Positions 48,735-59,250 are shown, counted from the first letter of the stretch. The stretch is 64,000 nucleotides of DNA from Nilaparvata lugens (GCF_014356525.2 NC_052507.1:42885295-42949294); one strand, 5' to 3'. The notes: a model not told the origin generated them from the sequence alone. Translations and numbers: made by a program.

Positions 48735-48903
48735 GTATAGATGTTTGTTATGGGATTTTTTTCAATAGAGTGAGATTGTTTTGGTGAATTTGCGTATTTA
48801 TTTAATAATATTATCCTATAAAAGTAGCAGGGCCCAGGACCCAAAAAACCTGGTGGTGGCAGCTCTACTGGAGAGCACTGTCATGCTCGCCACGCACGCC
48901 ACA
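48417..48903 (+). repeat. 5' LTR of the gypsy element, 487 bp
   Basis: Identical by eye to the 3' LTR except for one A/T difference (near 48805 versus 58727) and a much longer GA tract. A TATA-like CTATAAAAG at 48817-48825 suggests the transcription start lies about 25-30 bp on. An inverted GGGCCCAGG-type hairpin follows it. Confidence 0.93.
48639..48735. repeat. (GA)n expansion in the 5' LTR
   Basis: About 95 bp of GA with two small breaks; the matching tract in the 3' LTR (58638-58655) is only about 18 bp. Confidence 0.95.
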
Positions 48904-48905
48904 AG

Positions 48906-48922
48906 TGGTGACTTGGCGGTGG
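48906..48922 (+). promoter_or_regulatory. Candidate tRNA primer-binding site
   Basis: TGGTGACTTGGCGGTGG starts 2 bp after the 5' LTR. A PBS normally starts TGG (complement of tRNA CCA) at this place. I cannot name the tRNA without a search. Confidence 0.5.
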
Positions 48923-49979
48923 GATCCGAACTCTGAAAACTTTTTAAAAGTATTTCAACCGTGAAAGAACAGTAAAAATTGTCTCCGAAATATAATATTG
49001 GTGCCGTGATAGTTTCAAAGTTTATTGTTAAGCATTACTAAATTCGCTTTTAAATGTGTGTACGTGATTGTGTTAAACTCTTGATTATGTGTATTATGTA
49101 TTTCGTTAGTTTGTGAAGATGAAGAGAACTTTATTAACTACCAAATAATGATCAGTATAAATTTATTTCTACATGAATTCGGACAAAAGGTGAAATTTCT
49201 TCAATTCATAGTTCAATATATCAAATCCGTGCAGTAATATTTTCTAAATAACGTTGACGTCTCAAAAATGATGCAGCTAAAAAAAAATTATTAAATTCAA
49301 TTTTAAAGACTGTTGAACAGTGAGTTCGAAAATTATTCGGATGAAATATGAAACCGAGCGCGATTGTTGAACTCTGGAAAGCGGAAGTGTCTTGAGTCAG
49401 CAGAACGCGGGCAGCGAACCAGCGAAACGTTGAGGTGAGGATTGGCAGAGGTGTGACGTGGGCTTCCTCCAACTTTCGGGTGTTGGTGAATACGTCACCA
49501 GGTTCATCGCTCTTCAGGCTACACGACTCCATAGAGACTGTCGCTGTCATTCTACCAGCTGTTCGGCGGATGACAACTGTAATAACATGGATCTACTACT
49601 GGGGCAACGTTTGCGGCATTCTACGATGGAGATGAAGACATCAATTAAATTTGGTGAGCAATTTATACAGCTCTTTCTATATTGAAAAAAAAATATTGTT
49701 ATTATTATATTTATCGAATTGTTATGTTGTAGATAGACTTCCCAATGAATTCATTTTATGGTAGGTCTACATTCGTTTATTTAGAGCTCATATCAAATTA
49801 TTAATGTTCATTTATGCTGAATCGATCAGGTCAGATATCAATATCATTTATTATAAAATAATTTAAGATGAAAAGATTTCAGGAAATCATCTAGGTCACA
49901 CAAAGCTGATAGATTAAATTTATTGTTTTATGAGAGTTATTTATTTATGCAAATGAAAGGTTAATTATAAAAATTAAAA

Positions 49980-51068
49980 ATGGCTGAGAGAGTTAATTTT
50001 GAAGGAGAGGAAGTAGAAGTTCAAGCTGCTTTTGAAGCGCTATCAGCTAGATTAAATCAACTTAGTATCACACTAAACGAAACTGTTAACAGAGACCTAA
50101 ATAGAACAGATACAAATTTAGTAGATGTAGAACTTGTTACAACCCCTGAGCAAAATGTCAAACCAAATTTCGATCTAGTTAGCAGTATTCCAACATTCGA
50201 TGGAGAGCAGTCAGATCAAATCCATTCTTTTCTTGACACTGTTGATGGAATCTCTCACTTGTGTGGCTGGTTAGAATTTCAAAAGACACAAATTATCAGA
50301 TCAAAACTTACCGGAAGTTCATTATTGTTTTTCGAGTCAGATGATAGGTGTAGGAATGCAAAATCTGCAGCTGAAATTAGAGCAGCTTTGGTTGAGCGTT
50401 TTGGTGATAGCCTACCAAGTCGCTATTACTATGAGCAATTGGCATCAATCCAACAAAATAAAGGAGAGTCAATTGAAAAATATGCAGACCGAGTCATGAA
50501 CATTAGTAGGAAGACGATTAGAGTAACAGCAAGTGATGAAGCTAATAAAATACTAAGGGAAGAAGCTGATAGGAGAGCCATGGAGTCATTCCTAAGAGGA
50601 TTACTTGGCGAAATAGGGAAACAAACTCGAATCAAATTCCCAACATCCTTTAAAGAAGCAGTAACAACAGCCATAGCGATTTCCAACCTAGATAGAAAAC
50701 CCTTCCAAAATGAACAGGAGCCATCTAGAAAAGTATTTAGCACAATAACTCAAAAAAATTGTTATAACTGTGGGAAGATTGGACACATCGCTAGACATTG
50801 TAGGAAGAGAGTTGTACACACTGACACCCAACAAGTGGGCATTAGAGTTTGTAACTTTTGTAAGAAAAAGTGTCATCTAGAAACTGAATGTAGAATGAAA
50901 CAATATTCCGCAGATAAAATTTGTGAAAATTATTGCAACAAGCGAGGACATCTTGCACACAATTGTTGGGGAAGTGGGAAAAAGATAAATGACAACCGAA
51001 AAGATCAAGAGAAGTTGTTAAACGACAACGGGGAGCTCAAGACCGCCGTTGGGAACCCCAAACATTAG
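49980..51068 (+). CDS. gag: Gag polyprotein of the gypsy element, 362 aa
   Basis: Structural protein that would form the particle and package the element RNA. The ATG at 49980 is the first good start of a frame closed by TAG at 51066-51068, and no breaks are seen. Residues about 60-210 resemble a retrotransposon capsid region (SIPTFDGEQSDQIHSFLDTV, then RFGDSLPSRYYYEQLASIQQ and ESIEKYADRVMNIS). The C-terminal third has a canonical CCHC zinc knuckle, CYNCGKIGHIARHC, then CNFCKKKCHLETEC (correct spacing, glycine replaced), then a third with one extra residue, CENYCNKRGHLAHNC. Knuckles bind nucleic acid. The pol frame opens in -1 about 76 nt before the gag stop. It is the only intact long frame of the element. 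Confidence 0.88.
   Translation: MAERVNFEGEEVEVQAAFEALSARLNQLSITLNETVNRDLNRTDTNLVDVELVTTPEQNVKPNFDLVSSIPTFDGEQSDQIHSFLDTVDGISHLCGWLEFQKTQIIRSKLTGSSLLFFESDDRCRNAKSAAEIRAALVERFGDSLPSRYYYEQLASIQQNKGESIEKYADRVMNISRKTIRVTASDEANKILREEADRRAMESFLRGLLGEIGKQTRIKFPTSFKEAVTTAIAISNLDRKPFQNEQEPSRKVFSTITQKNCYNCGKIGHIARHCRKRVVHTDTQQVGIRVCNFCKKKCHLETECRMKQYSADKICENYCNKRGHLAHNCWGSGKKINDNRKDQEKLLNDNGELKTAVGNPKH
51017..51068 (+). promoter_or_regulatory. Candidate -1 frameshift site between gag and pol
   Basis: In the gag frame the heptamer G TTA AAC at 51017-51023 allows tRNAs to re-pair as GTT AAA in the -1 frame, which continues into protease. Three bases later AACGG (51027-51031) can pair with CCGTT (51046-51050), and CCCC at 51056-51059 could pair with GGGG in the loop. 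The -1 frame is open from about 50992. G replacing the usual first base makes the site weaker than the classical U UUA AAC. Inferred. Confidence 0.45.
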
Positions 51069-52250
51069 TAAATTCAGATCAGTTTTGTAATAGGTCTGGA
51101 CAGGCGAGACGAAGTAAGCCCAAAATTGTAACTACATTATGCCAAAATAGTGCCGAAGAACTAGTTGTGGAAGGTAGTATTGGAGGAGTGGAAGGAAAGA
51201 TTGTAGTTGATACGGGAGCACAAGTATCCCTTATCACAAGACAAATCGTAACTGGCACAATCACTCCAAGCAACATCCTAATTAGAGGCATCGCTGGAGC
51301 CCTTATGCGAGTGCATGGGACAGTGAGGCAAGTTATAAAACTGAATGGGATGGAGGTAAAATGCGACTTAATAGTAGTTGACTTACCAGACACCTATATT
51401 GCAATACTGGGATATGATGTTCTCAAAATTGAAAAGTCAGTCATAGACCTTGATCGTAGTATATTATTTATGGAGGGAAGGCAAGTTGCGCGACTTTATG
51501 AAAGAAACAGTTCCAATGAAGATTACAAAAAGAGTGGCTATATGAAGGTTGAAGAAGAAAATACTCAATCAAAAACTATAAGTATGAAAAGTGAAGGAAG
51601 TACTCAAACAGATTTTACAAATTCAAAGATAGAAGAAAATTATATCCAATCAAAACCGATAACTTCAAAATTACCCTCAGAATCGACAGTTCATGTTAAT
51701 GCGTATTGTAGAACCAATGTCACAATACCTGCTAGGTCGGAGAGAATAGTACAAATCAAATTGGGAAAAAACAATAAAGAATTGAAAAATGAATTAGAAA
51801 ACAAAGTAATAATAACAGAGCCTGTAACAGTCAAAGTTCATGGAATTTTAATAGCTCGAAGTCTTTCTAAAGTAATGAATGGTATGTGTTGGACTAAAGT
51901 AACAAATGTAACCAATGAAGATTTAACATTATATAAGAACACATTAATTTGTAATGTTGAAGAGTCTCAATCAAGCAATGATGAACACGATGCTAACTAT
52001 AAAGAAGTGAAGCTAACTAGAAACAGAACAGAGGAGTTTGCAGCTAAATTGGAAGGAAAGTTGAGTCATTTGGATAATGAAGAGAGAATTAAAGATGAGA
52101 AATATACTTTGCAAATATATTGACATTTTTAGTCTTGAAGGAATTGAGAATTTAGGCTGCACATCAACAGTAGAACACAAATTTAATACTGGTGATCACC
52201 CCCCTATTAATAAAAGACCTTACAGGGTACCACATTCACAGAGAGATGTT
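51024..52250 (+). pseudogene. pol: Gypsy pol, part 1: protease and start of RT
   Basis: Read in the -1 frame from gag, this gives the aspartic protease that would cleave Gag-Pol: KIVVDTGAQVSLI holds the catalytic D-T-G, and IAILGYDVL is the matching later motif. A lysine- and serine-rich spacer of about 180 residues follows. At about 52112 the frame shifts by one base, then KYIDIFSLEGIENLG, EHKFNTGDHPPINKRPYRVP and HSQRDVL follow, typical of the start of a Ty3/gypsy RT. The reading stops at 52250 where the nested LINE inserted (TTGAA duplication). Pol resumes at 54480. The frameshift alone would already block a full polyprotein. Confidence 0.85.
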
Positions 52251-52255
52251 TTGAA

Positions 52256-54479
52256 TAAGAATAAGAATAAGAATAAGAATAAGAATAAGAATGTTTTTAT
52301 TCCTTCAAGCATTGTTTACATTGCAATTGGAAACGTCAAATAAATACACAGTCAAAACATGTAAAATATTACTAAAACTAGACATAAGTTGAGAATAGGC
52401 TAATTGATTTTCAACACAAACATATCAATATAATCGAGTACGGTAAGATCACATAATGTTCTTATCTTCTAAAATCACAGAATATCTTCTAATTGAGGTT
52501 CTTCAAAGATTAATAAGGTTTTCATAATTAGGCAAAATCTTCCACTGTTACTTGATAAAAATCAGAAATAGAATATAAGGGGGTTTTCAAAAGGAGAGAC
52601 TCTAAACAACATTTAAATTTTGATTCGTGTAAAACCCTAACCGAATATGGTAGTGCATTGAAAAGCTTTAATGATATGAGACTTGGACTATTTAATACCT
52701 TGCTTAATCTTGAGTAGGGTACATCAATTTTGGATTTGTTCCTAGTATTGTAGCTATGTATTTCATCCCTACAGTGGAACAAGCCTATCTTTCTCTTTAC
52801 ACTCATCAAGAGCCTGAAAACTACCATGCCATGCAAAGTCATGATTTTCTCTCCAACAAATAGAGGCCTACAATGATCCAAATATGCTGCACCAGAAATT
52901 ATCCTAAGAGCTTTCTTTTGTAGTAAGAATACTTTCTGTGCATCTGGAGCACACCCCCATAGTTCCAGGCCATACAGAAACACACTCTGGAAGAAAGCAA
53001 AATAGCAAGTTCTCATGTATTTTTTGGGAACAGAGTCGCTGAGACTGCGTAACAAGTAAATTACCCTGGAGAGTTTTGAGCATAAATTATCTATATGAGA
53101 ACTTCAGGAAAGCTTTTGGTCCAGTGTAATACCAAGAAGCTTAGCATTTTTTGCACCTTCACTAACCTGTCTCAGTGCAAGCAATAATATCTGGGTTTTA
53201 TCTTTATTAAGCAGCAAACCATTTGCCTTGAACCAAACTGCAGCCTCATCCTGACACTTGTTCATTTTTTGTTGGAGAGTATTCAGGTCTTTATCTATTG
53301 TAATTATGGATGAATCATCAGCATAGCATACAACTTTTGATCCAATGTTGTACTCAATATCATTCATCATAACTATGAAAAGTAGAGGCCCAAGAATGGA
53401 ACCTTGAGGGACCCCGTGAGGAACAGATAATGGATTTGAGAGATTGGAGTTTATACATACAGACTGACTTCTATTGTTTAAATATGATTTCAAAAGTTTA
53501 AGTGCCTTGTTGCGTACACCCAGATGATGGAGTTTCTTCGATAAAATATTATGATCGACAACATCGAAAGCTCGACTCAGATCGAATAGTACAACTCCTG
53601 TGAAGTTTTTATTGTCAAAACTATTTTCAACATCGCTCACTACAGAGGTGACTGCATCAACTGTAGACTTTCCTTTTCTAAAGCCAAATTGAGAAGTTGA
53701 GAACAAACCATTACTCTCGAAAAACTCGTACAATTGACCGGCAATAGCATATTCTAGAATTTTGCTAAAAATAGGTGGAATTGAGATGGGTCTAAAATTT
53801 TCAGGCAGATCTTTAGAACCTTTTTTATGAATAGGCACTGTTCTGGAATGCTTGAGTTTCAGTGGAAAAATGGAATCTCTTATACATGCGTTGAAACAAG
53901 TTGTTAATGGTGCCAGTATGAAATTTATGACAGTTTTCATCATAGAGCTGGAGTGGTGATAAATATCTTTAGTTGAAGATGATTTCATTCTAGAGACTAT
54001 ATTAGCAATTTCCTGACATGACAATTCTCTTAGAACAAATTCATGCAAGGATCTAGGGCAGAGGCCAGAAGCTCCTCAGCCAACACATTGGATGGATCAA
54101 TAGAATCTCGCATTTTTGAGACTGATTTCACAAAATAGTTATTGAAATCCTCGGCTGAAACAGATGTTATACTAGATTGTGTTGGTTTGGAACTTTTTCT
54201 AATAACTTTCCAAGCAGCTGCACATTTATTATTGGCTGATTCAATAAAGTCTGCGTTGGATTTCAGCTGTGTCATTTTCAGCTCAGCTTTATACATTTTC
54301 TTCAAGTTATTATAAGTTAATCTGGCTGAGTCTGTTCTATTATTCTTGAACCTGTCATACGCAATGAGGACAAAACATCTCAAACTCTCCAAGGCCGGAG
54401 AAGTGAGGTGAGGTTTCTTCTTACTAGTACTAGATCTTGAATTACAATTAAATAGTGGAAAAGACTCAATAAACAATTC
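52256..54479 (-). mobile_element. Nested antisense Jockey/CR1-like LINE, 5'-truncated
   Basis: 2,224 bp flanked by TTGAA at 52251-52255 and 54480-54484. Removing it and one repeat joins QRDVL to KKLIQEQLDKG in the pol frame. The 3' end (minus strand) is a (TTATTC)n tail at 52256-52291. The 5' end lies in the linker before RT, so endonuclease and ORF1 were lost to truncation. Confidence 0.9.
52528..54476 (-). pseudogene. RT of the nested LINE, one frameshift and one stop
   Basis: The minus strand encodes a nearly complete RT part of a Jockey/CR1-type ORF2. A linker comes first (ESLRCFVLIAYDRFKNNRTD, SAEDFNNYFVKSVSKMRD). After a frame change near 54040 come SRTVPIHKKGSKDLPENFRP, TSQFGFRKGKSTVDA, VVLFDLSRAFDVVDHNIL, GVPQGSILGPLLF and the catalytic YADDS at about 53320. 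A TGA near 53101 interrupts QKLS...SHIDNLCSKLSRV in frame, where TGG (W) would fit the family. The tail (LYGLELWGCAPDAQK, NTRNKSKIDVP, LKLFNALP) ends at the stop near 52528. Few breaks, so a fairly young copy. Confidence 0.87.
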
Positions 54480-55277
54480 TTGAAGAAACTTATTCAGGAA
54501 CAGCTAGACAAAGGAATCATTGTGACCAGTTCATCACCTTAGTCAGCACCAGTTGTTATTGTTCCGAAAAAACCAGGTCCTGATGGTGTTATTACATACA
54601 GAATGTGTATTGATTTTAGAGAAATTGACAAAATTACAGTTCCATAAGTATGGCCTTTACCTGATATCCACGAGACATTAGATTCATTAGGAGGTAGCAA
54701 ATATTTCACAGCACTTGATATGAATTCTGGATTCTTCCAAATCAAAATGCACCCTGAGAGTCAAGAAAAAACTGCTTTCAGTACTCCTGATGGACATTAT
54801 GAATATACAAGAATGCCAATGGGACTTATCAATTCACCAGCAGTGTTCCAAAGACTTGTAGACTCTACCTTGTTAGGATTGAAAGGAAAAGCATGCCTAC
54901 CGTACATGGATGATATTTTAATATTTAGCCCTACAATCGATCAGCACACTGAAGATATTGCCCAAGTATTGGATAGATTTAGAGAAGTCAATTTGAGTGT
55001 TCAATTGAAAAAATGTCAAATTGCTAAGCCAGAAATAAGTTTTCTAGGTCACATAGTCAACAGGGATGGAATCAAGCCATGTCCTAAGAAAATTGAAGCA
55101 ATCAAAGAGTTTCCTCGACCTAAAAATGAAAAAGAAATCCGTGGTTTTGTAGGTTAATGCAGTTATTACAGAAGACATGTTCCAAAATTCGCCGAAATCG
55201 CCAAACCGCTTACAAAATTAACTAAAAAGAATCAACATTCTGACTGGAATGAAGAATGTGAAACCGCTTTTCAAAAG
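54480..55277 (+). pseudogene. pol: Gypsy pol, part 2: reverse transcriptase
   Basis: Resumes at KKLIQEQLDKGIIV. Blocks: PVVIVPKKPGPDGVITYRMC, TALDMNSGFFQIKMHPES, GHYEYTRMPMGLINSPAVFQ and the catalytic LPYMDDILIFS at about 54895-54930 (YMDD box). Then IKPCPKKIEAIKEFPRPKNE, IRGFVG and CSYYRRHVPKFAEIAKPLTK follow. In-frame stops: TAG 54540-54542, TAA 54645-54647 and TAA 55155-55157. The last sits after GFVG, where family members have a sense codon. The frame is otherwise continuous with RNase H. The YMDD is intact but three stops prevent translation through it. Confidence 0.9.
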
Positions 55278-57146
55278 TTGAAAGAAAAACTAATCACAGA
55301 ACCGCTACTTATTTATCCAGATTTCTCAAAAGCATTTATTCTTAGCACAGATGCCAGTATTTTCGCAATTGGATCAATTTTAGCTCAGGAAATTAATGGA
55401 GTTGAACATGTTATTGCATATGCATCTAGACAACTCAATTCAGCTGAACAAAATTACAGTGTAACAGAGCGAGAGCTATTAGCAGTTGTGTGGGCTGTTA
55501 AATATTTTAGATGTTACCTCTATAATGGTAGATCATTCACTTTATATACTGATCATAGTGCTATCAAGTGGCTTTTATCACTGAATGATCCATCAAGTAG
55601 ACTAACCAGATGGGCTTTGAAGTTAGCTGAGTACGATTATAAAGTAATTCACAAGCCAGGTGTTAAACACTCAAATGCAGACTGCTTAAGCAGAGTTATA
55701 TACAAGAATACAGTTGAGAATCTTCCACTGTTAGACTTGGAAATCATAAGAGAGAAGCAGAGAGCAGACGAAGAGTGTCAGCGCCTTCGAGAGTATCCTA
55801 GTTTCAAATTGAGTCCAGAAGGTATCATTCACTTCAAGAAACATGATAAGAAGTTCATTGTTATACCAAGAAGCCTTCGAGAGAAAGTTATTCGTCTCCA
55901 CCATGATCTTCCTTCTGCCGGTCATGGGGGCATTAAGAAAACAATTGTAAGAATTCAAGAAAAGTTTTATTGGTCTAAAATGAAGAATGATGTAACTAAT
56001 TTTATAAGAGCGTGTGAAGAATGTAGTAAAAGAACAGATTACGGAAAATCGAAAGCACCCTTAGGAGAATTTAAAGAAGTGACCGAGTTTGGATACAGAC
56101 TGTCATGTGATATTCTAGGTCCACTTCCGTTATCGAAATCAAGAAACAGATACATCCTAACAGTAATTGATCATTTTACTAGATATGGGGATTTTATCGC
56201 CCTACCGGATCAAACTGCTGAGACTATTGCACAAGCACTAATACAGAGAGTGATAACAAGAATCGGCGTACCAATGGAATTAATTACTGATCAAGGAACT
56301 AATTTTACGTCTGATCTGATGAAATCGATGTGCAAACTTCTAGGAATAAGAAAACTACAAACAACAGCTTATCACCCAATGAGTAATGGTAGAACGGAAA
56401 GAGTTCACAGAACTATACCAAAAATGTTGAGTCATTATGTCAACAAAAATCAAGATGACTGGGATGAGTTGCTTCCCATGGTGAATATGGCATACAATTC
56501 GCAAGAGCACGAATCAATTGGATACACACCTTATGAGTTGGTATTCGGAAAGAAAATGAGAACACCGCTTGAAGCTGATCTCACATTAACTGAAGATACA
56601 GAGATTTATTCGAATTATATAGAAGATCTTAGAAGTAGACTACAAACTATAAAAGAAATGTCAGTTGAGTGCCAAGAGAAGGCAAGGAAAACGCAGAAGA
56701 AGCAGTACGACAAGAAGTCTAAAACAAGTGAATATCGTGTAGGACAAAAAGTTTATCTTTATGTACCACAAATTAGAAGAAAGAGAGTGAAGAAATTGTC
56801 AAAGCTATGGAGAGGACCGTATCGAATTGTAGAAATTAAATCGAAACTGAATGTAGTATTGAGAGTAAGAGGAAAGAACGTAGTTGTACATGTAAACAGA
56901 ATAAAACCAGCGTTGTACTATGAGCAAGCTGCAAATGAAGTTAGAGAAGGAAACGAGCCAGAAGAAGAAGAGGAGGAAGATGAAGAATAAATAGAAGTCA
57001 ATGAGGAAAACGAAGAAGAGCAAGATGAAGACGACGACAATAACAATGACGAAGTAAGAGAAGAGGAAGCATATGATGAAAATGAATCAGATAACGATGC
57101 AAACTCGAAACACAAGAGAAAAAGGAAAAAAACCAAGAAGATATAA
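55278..57146 (+). pseudogene. pol: Gypsy pol, part 3: RNase H and integrase
   Basis: Open for 570 codons to a TAA at 56988-56990. RNase H: LSTDASIFAIGSILAQ and LYTDHSAIKWLL. Integrase: the zinc-binding H-H-C-C region (HHDLPSAGHGG ... ACEECSKR), then the catalytic triad in CDILGPLPLS, LITDQGTNFTSD and MSNGRTERVHR (D, D, E), and a GPY/F-like end KLWRGPYRIVEI with VHVNRIKPALYY. An acidic tail starts before the TAA and carries on in the same frame beyond it for about 50 codons, turning basic (KHKRKRKKTKK) before a TAA at 57144-57146. So 56988 is probably a nonsense change of a glutamate codon rather than the original stop. The triad itself is intact. Confidence 0.9.
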
Positions 57147-58403
57147 CGATTATGTAGTGTATTGATTATGTCCATGATTATTGAGATATAAATATATATT
57201 GTATATTAAATGTAAAAGAATGGCCCCATACGATAGATTATTCATTTATTTATTCAATTATAATATTCAGTAGGAAGTTTATATATGTCGAAGTTTATTT
57301 TTATTATGTATATTTATTTTGTATTACTTCAAGATGATAACTTTAAATGTTGGTGAGAAAGAATTGAAGCAAGTTTACTTGAGACAGGAACAAAAATAGA
57401 GAACTAAAACAAGGTGTGAATGATTAGTATGTTGAGTAAGTATGGAGTGTGAAAGTGATGGCCAGTGAATGTTGATTGTGGAAGAATGATTTGTGTGATT
57501 GAAACTAATAATAAAAAACTAAACATGTCCATGGGAAAACCAATAATGAAACTTTGATTCACTTATTTTGTGAATGAAAACGAAATGCATAATATTCTAT
57601 TATTGAAGAATTTTCATGTCTTGTTTTAATTCACACCAAAGGAACTATGGAAACTTGTAGTATATTTATACCTTATGCTATTATTATAATTATTTCAAAA
57701 TTAATTTGGGAGATGAGAATAGTTTTGAAAGTAGAATATTATAAGTATGAAGAAGCCTACCGTATTCAATAAAGTCATCAGTATTGACTTAGGAAAATCT
57801 AATATATTGAAACATGAGAATAATTTATGTTTAGTGTAATAGAAAATTGACAATTTATTGCTGTATTTAATAATATGTATAATAAGTATAAGCTTGATAC
57901 TGGTCGTAGTTTTGTGTTGTCTCGCAGGAGTGCCTTTTGCGAACGGACAGAGAGGCCAGAGCAACAGAGCCACATCCAGGCACACCACCATCCGAGTTGA
58001 AGGAGTTGAAAACATAATGCAGGAGACAACATTCGGCAACGACACTGCCTAAGAGTCAACTCAACAGTTTCAAAATCGCTGGGTGTTCAAAAGTGACCAA
58101 TGTGTGGTGGGGACTATACTGATTAGCAATTTAAAACTTTATGTGGGAGAACTTAATGGTAACCTAATGTGTTAAGATGGTCTCTGCTTTGCTCTGTGCC
58201 AATATTTTTTATTGTTTGTAAAATTAGACTAGATTCATCATTCAAATGTATAAGTATGATAATCTCTCTCCTTGAATTTTATGATATAAATTTTTAAAAT
58301 GTAATGAATATAAAAATGTATTAACTTTTTTTTAACGATATTGTCAAGATTTAAATTTTATTGAAGATGTGCCAGTAATTGTATATGCCACATCTTTTTC
58401 ATG
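57147..58403 (+). other. Gypsy 3' region without a readable env
   Basis: AT-rich, many stops. The only notable frame, at 57843-58052, encodes about 70 residues: a hydrophobic run (about 57858-57925, LLYLIICIISISLILVVVLC) then a polar tail. It lies where some gypsy elements keep the end of env, but nothing else of an envelope gene is recognisable. Confidence 0.5.
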
Positions 58404-58414
58404 TGGAGGGGTGG
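58404..58414 (+). promoter_or_regulatory. Polypurine tract
   Basis: TGGAGGGGTGG directly before the 3' LTR, the normal primer site for plus-strand DNA synthesis. Confidence 0.75.
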
Positions 58415-58823
58415 TGTAACAATTCAAACACCCCGCTCTCATAGGATATTAATTATTAGAATAGCGGAGTCATCACTCAGGCCACCAAATTGGACTTTTG
58501 TACCGGTGAGCTGAGAGAGTGATGACCGCGTAGAGGCGAAACTAGAGGGAGAACGTTCCGAGACGCGCTAGAGGAAGGTTGTGCTTGAGATAGTGAGATG
58601 TAGTTTTTAGTAATGTGATTGAGGAGTGATTATGTTTAGAGAGAGAGAGAGAGAGTATAGATGTTTGTTATGGGATTTTTTTCAATAGAGTGAGATTGTT
58701 TTGGTGAATTTGCGTATTTATTTAAAAATATTATCCTATAAAAGTAGCAGGGCCCAGGACCCAAAAAACCTGGTGGTGGCAGCTCTACTGGAGAGCACTG
58801 TCATGCTCGCCACGCACGCCACA
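58415..58823 (+). repeat. 3' LTR of the gypsy element, 409 bp
   Basis: Matches the 5' LTR apart from a short GA tract and one base. Followed by TATG, the target duplication. Confidence 0.93.
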
Positions 58824-58827
58824 TATG

Positions 58828-59191
58828 GTATTTCCCTGCTCATCAACAATCAGTTTTAGTGGTTCTTTATTTTTTTCAATCCTATTAACGCGTCAATTGT
58901 TTTCCACGTCTTTCTAATGTTTCCCTGGCTTTCTCTAAACAGTTTTGAATAATAATATTGTTTTCTTTCTCTTAGTTCATTACGTAAGTAATTTTTTAAT
59001 GTATTGTATATTTGTTTTAAGTCGTCATTATTAGGTTGTTTGATTACATTCTTGTATAACTCATTTCTTAAGTTTATTTTTGCTTGATCAGATAACTATT
59101 TTTTCATGGCGACCTATATTTCTGTGTCAAGTTATTTTTTAAAAGAAGATTCTCTTATGAATCTTTGATAGCGCTTTTTAAAATATCAACA
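58828..59191 (-). pseudogene. Linker region of the outer LINE, upstream part
   Basis: Minus-strand continuation of the LINE interrupted by the gypsy element. It is rich in K, R, N and E (DLKQIYNTLKNYLRNELRE), as expected between endonuclease and RT. It stops abruptly at the 59-bp direct repeat, which marks the 5' truncation. Confidence 0.6.
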
Positions 59192-59250
59192 CACATTGAT
59201 TTGTGAGAAAAAAGGCGAAAATTCCTCTAATTTTCGAAAATTTCAGATAT
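59192..59250. repeat. 59-bp direct repeat, right copy
   Basis: Partner of 46509-46567 with two visible differences (ATTTTCG against ATTCTCC). Confidence 0.75.

Larger units (their letters stand above)
48417..58823 (+). mobile_element. Ty3/gypsy LTR retrotransposon with a nested LINE
   Basis: Target duplication TATG at 48413-48416 and 58824-58827. LTRs start TGTAACAATTC and end CACGCCACA. Order: 5' LTR (48417-48903), candidate primer-binding site, a leader of about 1.08 kb, gag, protease, RT, RNase H, integrase, about 1.3 kb of non-coding sequence, a purine tract (58404-58414) and the 3' LTR (58415-58823). Protease-RT-RNaseH-integrase order and a GPY/F-like integrase end place it in Ty3/gypsy. 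About 8.2 kb without the nested LINE (52256-54479). No env gene is readable. Confidence 0.93.
46568..59191 (-). mobile_element. Outer antisense LINE, 5'-truncated, with a gypsy element inside
   Basis: The 3' end is at 46568 (minus strand GAATAAAGAAAGAATTTC). The 5' truncation is at 59191, in the linker between endonuclease and RT (minus-strand 58828-59190 reads KQIYNTLKNYLRNELRE-like sequence). The gypsy element 48417-58823 splits it; removing that and one TATG rejoins the minus-strand linker. About 2.2 kb of LINE remain. The 3' UTR carries (CA)n at 46882-46951. Confidence 0.75.

Noticed and set aside
57858..58052. Envelope gene of the gypsy element
   Set aside because: Only a hydrophobic run is seen; no surface domain, cleavage motif or length expected of env.
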